Assembly (NCBI RefSeq): GCF_900105905.1
Contig: NZ_FNSV01000005.1
Coordinates: forward strand, 3,844,001-3,908,000
Direction: 5' to 3'
From: Rhodococcus koreensis
Lineage (GTDB): Bacteria > Actinomycetota > Actinomycetes > Mycobacteriales > Mycobacteriaceae
Length of the DNA: 64,000 bases
Position 1 is the stretch's first letter, and each line of letters starts with the position of its first letter. The translations under genes and the position numbers were made by a program. Of this stretch, positions 24,493-33,507 are shown piece by piece. The notes below the pieces were generated by a model. It had not been told where the DNA came from, searched no databases, and saw only the letters and a list, made by a program, of their open reading frames with translations.

Positions 24493-26130
24493 ATGGACGC
24501 CGTCACCACCACCCCGCAGCCGGTCAACGAGCCGGTCGGCAGTTTCACGCCGGGCAGCCCCGAGCGGGCGCGGCTGCAGGCCAAGCTCGCCGAACTCGGA
24601 TCGAACCCCACCGAGATCCACCACGTGATCGGCGGGCAGCACCGACGCGGCAACGGCCCGACGATCGACGTGGTGCAGCCGCACCGGCACGCCGCGGTGC
24701 TGGGCACCTTCACCAACGCCGGCGCCCGGGACATCCAGGACGCCGTCACCGCCGCCACCGCCGCCGCCCCGGCCTGGCGAGCCCTCTCCTTCGAGGACCG
24801 CGCCGCGGTGTTCCTCCGCGCCGCCGACCTGCTGTCCGGTCCCTGGCGCGAAACACTCTCCGCCGCAACCATGCTCGGCCAATCCAAGACCGCGTACCAG
24901 GCCGAGATCGACACCCCGTGCGAGCTGATCGACTTCTGGCGGTTCAACGTCCACTTCGCCCGGCAGATCCTCGCCGACCAACCCATCTCCTCCCCCGGCG
25001 TGTGGAACAAGGTCGAATACCGCCCCCTCGAGGGCTTCGTCTACGCCATCACCCCGTTCAACTTCACCGCCATCGCCGGCAACCTGCCCACCGCCCCCGC
25101 CCTGATGGGCAACACCGTGATCTGGAAGCCCTCCGAGACCCAGGCCGTGGCCGCGTACTGGACGATGAAACTCCTCGAGGCCGCCGGCCTGCCGCCCGGC
25201 GTGATCAACCTCGTCAACGGCCCCGGCGCCGCCGTCTCCGACGTCGTTTTGGCCGACCGTCGCCTGGCCGGGATCCACTTCACCGGCTCCACCGCCACGT
25301 TCCAGCACCTGTGGCGTCAGGTCGGCACCAACATCGCCCACTACGACTCCTACCCGCGCCTGGTCGGCGAAACCGGCGGCAAGGATTTCGTCCTCGCCCA
25401 CAGCTCCGCCGACCCGGACACCCTCACCACCGCCCTGATCCGCGGCGCCTTCGACTACCAGGGGCAGAAGTGCTCCGCCGCCTCCCGCGCGTTCGTCCCG
25501 AAATCGGTGTGGGCGAAAATGGGCAACGACTTCATCGACAAGGCGTCGACGCTGACATACGGCGACGTCACCGACTTCTCGAACTTCGGCGGCGCCGTCA
25601 TCGACAAGCGGGCCTTCGACCGCAACGCCGACGCCCTCACCCGCGCCAAGGCCACCCCCAGCCTGACCATCGCCGCAGGCGGCCACGCCGACGACTCCGT
25701 CGGCTACTTCGTCGACCCCACCGTGCTGCTCGGTGACGACCCCACCGACGACGCGTTCCGCACCGAATACTTCGGGCCGATCCTGGCGGTACACGTCTAC
25801 GACGACTCGGCCGCCGGATCCTTCGACACCGTGCTCGACCTGGTCGACAAGGGCTCGAAGTATGCGCTGACCGGCTCGATCATCGCCGACGACCGCACCG
25901 CCGTCGCGAAAGCCACCGAGGACCTGCGATTCGCGGCCGGCAACTTCTACATCAACGACAAGCCCACCGGCGCCGTCGTCGGACAGCAACCCTTCGGAGG
26001 AGCCCGGGCGTCGGGCACCAACGACAAGGCCGGCTCCCCGCAGAACCTGCTGCGCTGGGCCTCCGCCCGCACCATCAAGGAAACGTTCGTCCCCGCCACC
26101 GACCACCACTACCCCCACCAGGACATCTGA
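24493..26130 (+). CDS. pruA: Delta-1-pyrroline-5-carboxylate dehydrogenase
   Basis: A 545-residue P5C dehydrogenase, the usual length for stand-alone PruA/RocA. The catalytic Glu293 lies in LVGETGGKD and the nucleophile Cys327 in GQKCSAAS; ITPFNFTAIAGNLPTAP and TGAVVGQQPFGGARASGTN are diagnostic of this subfamily. ATG after TAGGAGG. It oxidises glutamate semialdehyde, made from proline via P5C, to glutamate with NAD. pruB overlaps its stop, so the two steps are co-translated. Divergent PruC probably activates it. Confidence 0.95.
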   Translation: MDAVTTTPQPVNEPVGSFTPGSPERARLQAKLAELGSNPTEIHHVIGGQHRRGNGPTIDVVQPHRHAAVLGTFTNAGARDIQDAVTAATAAAPAWRALSFEDRAAVFLRAADLLSGPWRETLSAATMLGQSKTAYQAEIDTPCELIDFWRFNVHFARQILADQPISSPGVWNKVEYRPLEGFVYAITPFNFTAIAGNLPTAPALMGNTVIWKPSETQAVAAYWTMKLLEAAGLPPGVINLVNGPGAAVSDVVLADRRLAGIHFTGSTATFQHLWRQVGTNIAHYDSYPRLVGETGGKDFVLAHSSADPDTLTTALIRGAFDYQGQKCSAASRAFVPKSVWAKMGNDFIDKASTLTYGDVTDFSNFGGAVIDKRAFDRNADALTRAKATPSLTIAAGGHADDSVGYFVDPTVLLGDDPTDDAFRTEYFGPILAVHVYDDSAAGSFDTVLDLVDKGSKYALTGSIIADDRTAVAKATEDLRFAAGNFYINDKPTGAVVGQQPFGGARASGTNDKAGSPQNLLRWASARTIKETFVPATDHHYPHQDI

Positions 26131-27095
26131 TGGCCGCCTCCGATCTGCTCCGTCCGGCGCTGCTCGCCGCCGCCCGCTCCCCCCGCATGGAACGCACCAT
26201 CACCAAGATCCCGGTGACCCGCAACCTCGTCGACCGGTTCGTCGCCGGCGAAACCGAGGACCAGGCCGTCACCGCGTCCACGGGCATCCTCGATTCCGGC
26301 CGCTACATCACCATCGACTACCTCGGCGAAGACACCACCGACCTCGCCCAGGCGAACAGCACCGTCTCGCACTACCTCACGCTGCTGTCCTCGCTGGCGC
26401 AATTCGCACCCGCCGGTGCGCACACCGGTGAGCCACGCAACATCGAGGTCTCCCTGAAGCTGTCGGCACTCGGTCAGTTCCTGCCCCGGGACGGGCACAA
26501 GGTGGCGCTCGAGAACGCACACAAGATCTGCGCCGCCGCCGAGGAAGCCGGGGCATGGGTCACCGTCGACGCCGAGGACCACACCACCACCGACTCGACC
26601 CTGTCCATCGTGCGCGAGCTGCGGCAGGACTTCCCGTCGCTGGGCACCGTACTGCAGGCCTACCTCAAGCGCACCGAGGCCGACTGCAAGGATCTTTCCG
26701 GCCCCGGATCCCGGATCCGGCTGTGCAAGGGCGCCTACAAAGAACCGGCCTCGGTCGCGTACCAGGGCAAGGCCGCCGTCGACGACGCCTACCTGCGGTG
26801 CCTGCAGATCCTGATGAACGGCCGTGGCTACCCGATGGTCGCCTCGCACGACCCCGCCATGATCAACGCCGCACTGCAGTACGCAGAGGCGAACGGCCGC
26901 GACGTCGACGAATTCGAACTCCAGATGCTCTACGGCATCCGGGACGCCGAACAACTGCGGCTCATCGGTGAGCAGCAGCACCTGCGGGTCTACCTCCCCT
27001 ACGGCGAGCAGTGGTACGGCTACTTCATGCGCCGCCTCGCCGAACGCCCCGCCAACCTGGCGTTCTTCCTGCGCTCGCTGGCCTCGACGAAGTAG
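26130..27095 (+). CDS. pruB: Proline dehydrogenase (monofunctional)
   Basis: A 321-residue FAD-dependent proline dehydrogenase with a beta8alpha8 barrel. Recognisable parts are the VSLKLSALGQ strand, VTVDAEDHT, the AYLKRTEADC region and the C-terminal YGEQWYGYFMRRLAERPAN, whose tyrosine and two arginines bind proline. ATG overlaps the pruA stop (TGATG). It oxidises proline to P5C and passes electrons to the quinone pool. Length matches PruB/PutB of Actinobacteria rather than the fused PutA. Confidence 0.95.
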   Translation: MAASDLLRPALLAAARSPRMERTITKIPVTRNLVDRFVAGETEDQAVTASTGILDSGRYITIDYLGEDTTDLAQANSTVSHYLTLLSSLAQFAPAGAHTGEPRNIEVSLKLSALGQFLPRDGHKVALENAHKICAAAEEAGAWVTVDAEDHTTTDSTLSIVRELRQDFPSLGTVLQAYLKRTEADCKDLSGPGSRIRLCKGAYKEPASVAYQGKAAVDDAYLRCLQILMNGRGYPMVASHDPAMINAALQYAEANGRDVDEFELQMLYGIRDAEQLRLIGEQQHLRVYLPYGEQWYGYFMRRLAERPANLAFFLRSLASTK

Positions 27096-27115
27096 GCCGA
27101 GACCACACCAGTAAA

Positions 27116-27134
27116 TTAGGTTAGGTTTACTTCG
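27116..27134. promoter_or_regulatory. IdeR/DtxR-type iron box
   Basis: The first ten bases, TTAGGTTAGG, equal the left half of the IdeR/DtxR consensus (TTAGGTTAGGCTAACCTAA); the right half is only weakly conserved. It lies about 107 bp before the lipoprotein start at 27241, the right place for iron repression of the siderophore uptake genes. Confidence 0.7.
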
Positions 27135-27240
27135 TGATAACGTTCACGCGCTTCCTCGCGTGCACGTGCTGATCGCTCTTTTCGTTCGACAGCCGGGATC
27201 GACGCCCGAGTGGGGCGCTGATCCTGGACGAACAGAAAGC

Positions 27241-28299
27241 ATGACGAGCGTGAGAACATCCGTGGGCCGAATCGGCCTCGTGGCCATCACTGCAGTACTG
27301 GCGAGCACCCTGGCCGCCTGTGGGCAATCCGAAACCGTCGACGACTCCGGCGCCGCGTCGACCGGCGAGGGCAGCACGAGCTACCCCCTCGTCCTCGACA
27401 ACTGCGGACAGCAGGTCACCGTCGACGCCGCGCCGCAGCGGGTGGTGTCACTGGACCAGGGTTCGACCGAAATCCTGCTGTCGCTCGGCCTCGCCGACCG
27501 GCTGGTGGGCACGGCGTCATGGACGGACCCGATCCGCGAGAACCTCGCGGTGGCCAACGCGTCGGTGCCGCGGCTCGCGGACAACGCCCCGACGTACGAG
27601 GTGGTCCTGGACGCCGATCCCGACTTCGTGACGGCGTCGTTCGGCCGGCATTTCAAGCAGGGTGGCGTGGCGGAGCGCGCCCGGTTCGCCGAGACCGGAG
27701 TCGAGTCGTACCTGTCTCCCACCGACTGCGACAACGGGGTCAGCATCAACGGCGGCGGCAAGCGCACGAACCCGCTGACCATGGAAGCGCTGTACCAGGA
27801 AATCGGTGAGCTCGCCGCGGTGTTCGACGTGACCGAGCGCGGCACACAGCTGATCGACGAATTGAAAGAACGAGAAACCGCCGCACTGGCGTCCATCGAG
27901 AAGTCGACTGCGTCGACGGCATTCTGGTTCGCCGACACCAAGAGTCCGTACGTGGCCGGCGGTCTGGGGTCCGCGAGCCTCCTCGCCCGCTCCGTCGGTG
28001 CCACCAACGTGTTCTCCGATCTCACCGACGACTGGTCGCCCGTGGGCTGGGAGATCGTGGTGGAACGGAACCCGGACGTCCTGATCCTCGGCGACCTGCT
28101 CCGCAACCGCTTCCCCGGCGACCTGCTGGCGGACAAGATCGCGTTCCTCGAATCCGATCCGGTGACGCAGAACCTCGACGCGGTGCGCAACAAGCGGTAC
28201 ATCGCCCTGCACGGCGCCGAGATGAACCCGTCCATCCGCGCGGTCGACGGCCTCGAGAAGGTCGCTGCCGGCCTGCGCGATCAGAAGGTCCCGTCCTGA
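27241..28299 (+). CDS. Iron-siderophore ABC transporter substrate-binding lipoprotein
   Basis: A 352-residue FecB/FepB-type binding protein. The signal peptide ends in the lipobox LAAC with the lipid-bearing Cys27. The family core is visible in PQRVVSLDQGSTEILLSLGL and the final KRYIALHGAEMNPSIRAVDG. The ATG at 27241 gives a proper lipoprotein signal, whereas the longer frame does not. It starts an operon with a permease, an ATPase and an MFS protein. It should bind a ferric siderophore outside the membrane, under iron control by the upstream IdeR-type box. Siderophore type unknown. Confidence 0.9.
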   Translation: MTSVRTSVGRIGLVAITAVLASTLAACGQSETVDDSGAASTGEGSTSYPLVLDNCGQQVTVDAAPQRVVSLDQGSTEILLSLGLADRLVGTASWTDPIRENLAVANASVPRLADNAPTYEVVLDADPDFVTASFGRHFKQGGVAERARFAETGVESYLSPTDCDNGVSINGGGKRTNPLTMEALYQEIGELAAVFDVTERGTQLIDELKERETAALASIEKSTASTAFWFADTKSPYVAGGLGSASLLARSVGATNVFSDLTDDWSPVGWEIVVERNPDVLILGDLLRNRFPGDLLADKIAFLESDPVTQNLDAVRNKRYIALHGAEMNPSIRAVDGLEKVAAGLRDQKVPS

Positions 28300-29363
28300 C
28301 CGCCACCCTCGACCACGCCGACACCGGTGTCCCCGCACCGGTTCGGCGGCGGTGGGTGTTCGGGACCCTGATCGCGGCCGGCGGGATCGTCGCGCTCGGA
28401 CTGTCGATTCTCGTCGCAGTCACGCTCGGACCGGCGGACGTCTCACTGGTCAACGTCCGCGACGTGCTGCTCAATCACACCGGGCTGGCGGATATTCCGG
28501 TGCGGCTGTCGAAGAACGCGATCGTGTGGGAGGAGCGCCTGCCCCGGGCACTGGTCGCCGCCGCGTGCGGCGCCGGACTCGGACTCTGCGGCGTCATCAT
28601 GCAGTCACTGCTGCGCAATCCCCTCGCCGATCCATTCGTGCTGGGGATCTCGTCGGGTGCGTCGACCGGCGCGGTGGTGGTGGGTGTGCTCGGGGTCGGT
28701 GGCGCCGCGCTCGGACTGTCCGGAGGCGCATTCATCGGCGCACTGGTCGCGTTCGGGCTCGTGTTGCTGCTCGCCCACATCTCCGGCGGCAACAACGACC
28801 GTGTCATCCTCGCGGGCGTCGCGAGCACCCAATTGTTCTCGGCGCTCACGTCGTTCGTCATCTTCGCGTTCGCCGATTCCGACGAGACCCGCGGCGTGAT
28901 GTTCTGGCTACTCGGCTCCCTCGAGGGCGTCCGCTGGGACGACGTGACCCTGTGCGCGATCGTCGTGTTCGCCGGCACCGCCCTGTGCCTGCGCTACGCG
29001 TACGTCCTCGACGCCTTCTCCTTCGGCGACGAGGTGGCAGCGTCGCTCGGCATCGCCGTCGGCAAGGTCCGCCTCCTGCTGCTGGTCGTCACGGCGATCA
29101 TCACCGCGACCCTCGTCAGCGTCGCCGGCGCGATCGGCTTCGTCGGACTCGTACTCCCCCACGCCGCACGATTCCTCGTGGGCCCCACACACAGTCGGCT
29201 GATCCCGGCGACCGCGGTGATGGGCGCCGTCTTCATGGTGTGGGTGGACGCCGTCTCCCGGGTCGCGTTCGCACCCACACCGCTGCCGGTGGGTGTCGGC
29301 ACCGCCCTCGTCGGCGTTCCCGCGTTCATCCTCATCCTGTCCCGGCGAAGGAGAGCCCAGTGA
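28296..29363 (+). CDS. FecCD-family iron-siderophore permease
   Basis: A permease of 336-355 residues with about nine to ten membrane segments. Family motifs include RLPRALVAAACGAGLGLCG near the start of TM2, NPLADPFVLGISSGAS and the late GFVGLVLPHAARFL that contacts the ATPase. There is no ATG or GTG between the upstream stop and 28356. A CTG at 28296 overlaps the lipoprotein stop (CTGA) and gives TATLDHADTGVPAPVRRRWV, a natural cytoplasmic lead. I favour that rare start; a GTG at 28356 is the alternative. A single gene encodes the permease, implying a homodimer. Confidence 0.85.
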   Translation: MTATLDHADTGVPAPVRRRWVFGTLIAAGGIVALGLSILVAVTLGPADVSLVNVRDVLLNHTGLADIPVRLSKNAIVWEERLPRALVAAACGAGLGLCGVIMQSLLRNPLADPFVLGISSGASTGAVVVGVLGVGGAALGLSGGAFIGALVAFGLVLLLAHISGGNNDRVILAGVASTQLFSALTSFVIFAFADSDETRGVMFWLLGSLEGVRWDDVTLCAIVVFAGTALCLRYAYVLDAFSFGDEVAASLGIAVGKVRLLLLVVTAIITATLVSVAGAIGFVGLVLPHAARFLVGPTHSRLIPATAVMGAVFMVWVDAVSRVAFAPTPLPVGVGTALVGVPAFILILSRRRRAQ

Positions 29364-30145
29364 CACTCCACGCAAACGGCGTCACCTGGAATCGTGGGGG
29401 CGCACTGGTCGTCGACGGTGTCACCGTCACACCGGCACAGGGTGCGACGGTGGGTCTGCTCGGACCCAACGGATCCGGCAAGTCCTCGCTCCTGCGCCTG
29501 CTGAACGGCGTCGTCCGCCCCACCTCGGGTGTCGTGACCCTCGACGGCAACGACCTCACCACCGTGCGTCGCAAGGACATTGCGCGCGCCGTCGCCGTCG
29601 TGAGCCAGCACGCCGACACCGACGTCGACATCAGCGTGCGCGACGTGGTGCGACTCGGACGCATCCCGCACCGCGGAACGTTCGGCGGCAACCCGGCCGC
29701 CGACGAGGCCGCCGTCGCCGCCGCTCTCGAGCACACCGGCCTCGCAGCGAAGGCGGATCGCCTCTGGCACAGACTGTCCGGCGGCGAGAAGCAACGAGTG
29801 CAGATCGCCCGTGCCCTAGCGCAACAACCGCGCGAGCTGCTCCTCGACGAGCCGACCAATCACCTCGACATCCATCACCAGCTGGAGTTGCTCTCGCTCG
29901 TCACGCGGCTGCCGGTCACGAGCGTGATCGCCCTGCACGACCTCAATCTCGCCGCCATGTTCTGCGACACCGTCATCGTGCTGAAGGAGGGTCGCGTCGT
30001 CGCCGGCGGAACCCCCGCCGACGTGCTGACGTCGGACCTGATCGCCCAGATGTACAACGTCCGGGCCGAGGTACTCGTCGACGAGCCCAAGGGGCGGTTG
30101 TCCATCCTGTTCGAGCCGGGTCCGGTTCCCGTTCCCGTCCACTGA
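29360..30145 (+). CDS. Iron-siderophore ABC transporter ATPase
   Basis: A 261-residue FecE/FepC-type ATPase starting at a GTG that overlaps the permease stop. Walker A is GPNGSGKSS near residue 35, the signature is LSGGEKQRVQIARAL, Walker B is LLLDEPTNHLDI, and the switch histidine is in ALHDLNLA. It powers uptake through the adjacent permease. All motifs look intact. Confidence 0.94.
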   Translation: MTLHANGVTWNRGGALVVDGVTVTPAQGATVGLLGPNGSGKSSLLRLLNGVVRPTSGVVTLDGNDLTTVRRKDIARAVAVVSQHADTDVDISVRDVVRLGRIPHRGTFGGNPAADEAAVAAALEHTGLAAKADRLWHRLSGGEKQRVQIARALAQQPRELLLDEPTNHLDIHHQLELLSLVTRLPVTSVIALHDLNLAAMFCDTVIVLKEGRVVAGGTPADVLTSDLIAQMYNVRAEVLVDEPKGRLSILFEPGPVPVPVH

Positions 30146-30158
30146 GGAACGACAACTC

Positions 30159-31430
30159 GTGACGGAGACGGACACCCGCCGGCGCTTCGTGGGTCGATGG
30201 TCGCTGCTGAGCAGTCTGGCCGCGGCGACCCCGGAGGTCCGGCTGCTCGTCCTCACCCAACTCGCGTTCAACGTCGGCTTCTTCATGGTGCTGCCCTACC
30301 TGTCGGTGTACCTGTTCGAGGATCTCGGTCTGCGGGCGGCGTTCGTCGGCGCCGTGCTCGGTCTCCGCACCTTCTCGCAGCAGGGGCTGTTCTTCGTCGG
30401 CGGTTCGCTCGCCGACCGCTGGGGCGTCAAACCGGTGGTCCTCACCGGTTGTGTCTGCCGCATCCTCGGTTTCGCCGGGTTGGCACTGTTCACGTCCGTG
30501 CCCGGGATCGTGGTCGCGACCGTCCTGACCGGGTTCGCGGGCGCGCTGTTCTCGCCCGCTGTCGAATCGGCGCTCGCCACGGCCGCCGGCGGAACCGAGG
30601 ACGGGGGACGGTCCCGGGTGGACGCGTTCGCACTGTTCAACGTGTGCGGGCAGATCGGGTCGTTCGCCGGGCCGCTCGTCGGATCGGTCCTGCTGCTCGC
30701 CGACTTCTCGGCCGCGTGCCTCTCCGCAGCCGGGGTATTCGTCGCAATCATGCTCGCGCACCTGCGGTGGCTGCCGTCCGGGCCCGGCGTCCACGCCACC
30801 GACAGTTGGCGCGACGGCTGGCGGGAAGTACTCGGAAACAGGCCGTTCCTCCTCTTCGCCGCGGCGATGAGCACGCAGTTGGTCGCGTACAACCAGCTGT
30901 ACCTGCTACTGCCGCTGGAGGTGGAGCGGGCCTGGGGCTCGCAATCCCCGCTCGGCTGGTTCTTCGCCCTGTCCTCGGTATTCGTCGTCGCCGCCCAACT
31001 CCCCATCACGAAACGGGCGCACACCCACGCCGCGCTTCCCCTCGGCCTCGCCGTCATGGCCGTCGGTTTCGCCGTCATGGCCGTCGCCGTCCCCGCGCAA
31101 CCCCGCGGGATACCCGGACTGATTCCACCCGCCGCGTTCGTACTCCTGCTCGCACTCGGCCAGATGATCGCCATGCCCGTCGCACGAGATGCGATTGCCC
31201 GCATGGCCTCCGGCCGCCGGCTCGGAACGTACTACGGCGTGTTCGCCTCCATCGGTGGAGCCGCCGTCCTGCTGGGATCCGTCGCCGTCGGCGCCCTGAT
31301 CGACGCCGTGCCGTCCACCGGGTGGCCCCTCGCCGCACCGTGGTGCGCTGTCGGAGCACTCCTCACCGGCAGCGCACTGACCGTTCGTGTCGTGTTTCCT
31401 GCTCGCCGACGGGACGAGGCCACCGACTGA
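30159..31430 (+). CDS. MFS transporter linked to siderophore operon
   Basis: A 423-residue major facilitator with about 12 membrane helices, GTG start 13 bp after the ATPase stop with TGAGGAA upstream. The loop 2-3 motif is GGSLADRWGVKP. It resembles the drug/siderophore exporter group (for example EntS-like), so it may export siderophore or return it after iron removal. Its last 68 bases overlap the convergent esterase gene. The role in iron metabolism is inferred from operon position. Confidence 0.82.
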   Translation: MTETDTRRRFVGRWSLLSSLAAATPEVRLLVLTQLAFNVGFFMVLPYLSVYLFEDLGLRAAFVGAVLGLRTFSQQGLFFVGGSLADRWGVKPVVLTGCVCRILGFAGLALFTSVPGIVVATVLTGFAGALFSPAVESALATAAGGTEDGGRSRVDAFALFNVCGQIGSFAGPLVGSVLLLADFSAACLSAAGVFVAIMLAHLRWLPSGPGVHATDSWRDGWREVLGNRPFLLFAAAMSTQLVAYNQLYLLLPLEVERAWGSQSPLGWFFALSSVFVVAAQLPITKRAHTHAALPLGLAVMAVGFAVMAVAVPAQPRGIPGLIPPAAFVLLLALGQMIAMPVARDAIARMASGRRLGTYYGVFASIGGAAVLLGSVAVGALIDAVPSTGWPLAAPWCAVGALLTGSALTVRVVFPARRRDEATD

Positions 31431-32883
31431 ATCCGGCGCCGATGTCGTCGGGAGCGGTGTCCTCGCCGAGTCGGGGGTCGGCGTCGAACCTCATCGCTTG
31501 TCCGGCGATGTCGTAGGTGGGCCAGCCGGGATCCCCGTGCGCTGCGAAGTCGAGCCAGGTTCGGTGCATCGCACGGGTGAGGGCGTCCGGAGCGTCGTCG
31601 CCGACGAGGCCGCGGCATGTCTGTGTGGTGTCGAAGACGAAGGGAACGTCGAGGCCGTGTGCTGCGCCGTGCAGTGGTGATCGCCATGCGAATTCGTAGA
31701 CGTAAGCGGGGCCGGGGTGACGGTGCGCGGTGCGGCGGCTCGGCGACCGGAACATCAGGTCCGTGTAGGCGGCGGTGAGTGCCTGCGCGGGGGTCACGGC
31801 CGGGTCGTGGAGACGGTGTCGTTCCAGGAGCGCTTCGGCCTCGGGGTAGGTGGCGGCCAGTTCGGCGACCGCGTCGTCCGCGTCGAAGGCGGCGAACCCG
31901 TCGGCACCGAAACCGAGGTTGGCTTCCTCGAGTGTCGTGCCGATCAACAGCTCGCCGCCGCGCGCGTGGGTGCTCGGGACCCCGACCGGGTCGGGGAGGA
32001 CGTCGTCCCCCGTGGTGGGGAGGAACAGTGCGCGTCCGTGGCCCGGGTCGAAACCGTTGTCGTCGCGCAGGTCTGGGCGGGGTGCGGTTCTGAGCAGGGC
32101 GCCCTGCGCGCGCAGCAGGTCGGGGGCAGAGCATGCTCGGAATGCGTCTGCGGTCGGGGAGGTTCCGAGCCGGGCGGCGACTGCCTTCGTCAGTTCTTCG
32201 GTGAGCGCGAGCGGGCGGGCCATCTCGTCGTGTCCGCTCTGGACGATCGCACGCCGGAACAGTCCGGTGGCCGGCGGGGAGTGCAGCAGGAACGCGACCG
32301 AGGTGCCGCCGGCCGATTCGCCGAAGACGGTGACGTTGTCCGGGTTCCCGCCGAACCCGGCGATGTTGTCGCGAACCCAGTGCAGTGCGGCGATCTGGTC
32401 GCGCAGTCCGATGTTCGTGATCTCACCGGGCAGCGCGAGGAAGCCCTCCGCGCCGAGTCGGTAGTTGACGGTGACCAGGACGACGCCGTCGCGCGCGAAC
32501 GCGGTGCCGTCGAACGCCGGTGCGGCACCCGAACCGATCATGAACCCGCCGCCGTGGAGGTAGACCATCACCGGGAGCCCGCTCGTGCCGGGGTCGGGTG
32601 TCCAGACGTTGAGATTGAGGTAGTTGCCGTCTCCGGTTACCCATCCGGGCCCGACCAGCGGCGCCAGACACGCCTGAGTGGGATGCAACTGCGGCTGGGG
32701 TGCGGTCGCGCCGTAGCCGGTGGCGTCCCTGGTCCCTGCCCATCGTTCGGCCGGGGCCGGCGGTGCGAATCGGCGTTCGCCCGCCGGGGCTGCCGCGTAG
32801 GGGATTCCCAGGAAGCGGGCGACCCCGTCGGTGTGGTCACCGGAGAGTCGCCCCGCCTCTGTATTCACGGTACGGACGGTCAT
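31363..32883 (-). CDS. Type-B carboxylesterase
   Basis: A 506-residue carboxylesterase of usual length. The oxyanion motif HGGGFMIGS, the nucleophile elbow VFGESAGGTS, and the acid and histidine segments (GTTLEEANLGF, and the AHGLDVPFVF region with its His) are present. No signal peptide is visible, so it is probably cytoplasmic. It hydrolyses carboxylic esters; the substrate is not predictable. The 3' end overlaps the convergent MFS gene by 68 bases. Confidence 0.9.
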   Translation of the reverse strand: MTVRTVNTEAGRLSGDHTDGVARFLGIPYAAAPAGERRFAPPAPAERWAGTRDATGYGATAPQPQLHPTQACLAPLVGPGWVTGDGNYLNLNVWTPDPGTSGLPVMVYLHGGGFMIGSGAAPAFDGTAFARDGVVLVTVNYRLGAEGFLALPGEITNIGLRDQIAALHWVRDNIAGFGGNPDNVTVFGESAGGTSVAFLLHSPPATGLFRRAIVQSGHDEMARPLALTEELTKAVAARLGTSPTADAFRACSAPDLLRAQGALLRTAPRPDLRDDNGFDPGHGRALFLPTTGDDVLPDPVGVPSTHARGGELLIGTTLEEANLGFGADGFAAFDADDAVAELAATYPEAEALLERHRLHDPAVTPAQALTAAYTDLMFRSPSRRTAHRHPGPAYVYEFAWRSPLHGAAHGLDVPFVFDTTQTCRGLVGDDAPDALTRAMHRTWLDFAAHGDPGWPTYDIAGQAMRFDADPRLGEDTAPDDIGAGFSRWPRPVGEQETRHERSVRCR

Positions 32884-32982
32884 CAGCGACGTCCCCTTTC
32901 GTGTGGCCAGGCCGAGGGGGTCGTCCGAATCGGTTCCCCTCGCCCCAGCCTGCCACGGGGCTTCGATGCCGGCCGAAATGCG

Positions 32983-33420
32983 TCAGGCCTCGAGGCCTGA
33001 TCCACCGTGGCAGTCCGAGATGGTCGGCGGCGCGGACAGGAACGGCCGCAGCTCGAGCCATTCGTGGATCGGCTTCCCGCCCGCACCCGGCGCCGCCGAC
33101 AGCTCGCCGGCCAGTTCGAGCGCGCGCTCGTGGGTCTCGACGTCGATCACCATCCAGCCCGCGATCAGGTCCTTCGTCTCCGCGAACGGGCCGTCGGTGA
33201 CCGGCGGCCGTCCCTCACCGTCGTAGCGGACGAACGTCCCCTCCGGAGCAAGCGCCTGACCGTCGACGAACTCCCCGGTCCCCTCCAGCTTGGTCGCGAA
33301 ATCCTGCATGTACTGCACGTGCGCCGAGATCTCCTCCGGCGTCCACTCCGCCATCGGCACGTCGTTGACCGCCGCCGGCGCGCCGCGGTAGTGCTTGAGC
33401 AGAAGGTACTTGGCCATCAT
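32983..33420 (-). CDS. YCII/DGPF-domain protein
   Basis: A 145-residue YCII-related protein. The central DGPFAETKDLIAGWMVIDV is the family hallmark. ATG at 33420 has GAGGAG five bases upstream. Such dimeric ferredoxin-like-fold proteins often sit beside ECF sigma factors, but no sigma gene is near here. The function is unknown, and small-molecule binding is assumed. Its stop codon lies in a perfect 18-base palindrome. Confidence 0.87.
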   Translation of the reverse strand: MMAKYLLLKHYRGAPAAVNDVPMAEWTPEEISAHVQYMQDFATKLEGTGEFVDGQALAPEGTFVRYDGEGRPPVTDGPFAETKDLIAGWMVIDVETHERALELAGELSAAPGAGGKPIHEWLELRPFLSAPPTISDCHGGSGLEA

Positions 33421-33507
33421 GTTCTCCTCGGTACGGGTGCGACCCATTCTGGCCGCATTCACCACAGGGACGGAGCCGATCACCGGTTCTCGACATCGTC
33501 TCCGGGA

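Noticed and set aside
24412..26118. 568-codon Gly/Val-rich minus-strand frame
   Set aside because: It is the antisense shadow of pruA, with repetitive GC-driven composition and no motif.
27157..27240. Upstream start for the siderophore-binding lipoprotein
   Set aside because: It would place 27 residues before the signal peptide and spoil the lipobox position.
28352..29359. 597-codon frame running into the ABC ATPase
   Set aside because: Its first half is an Arg-rich shadow of the permease; the ATPase begins at the GTG at 29360.
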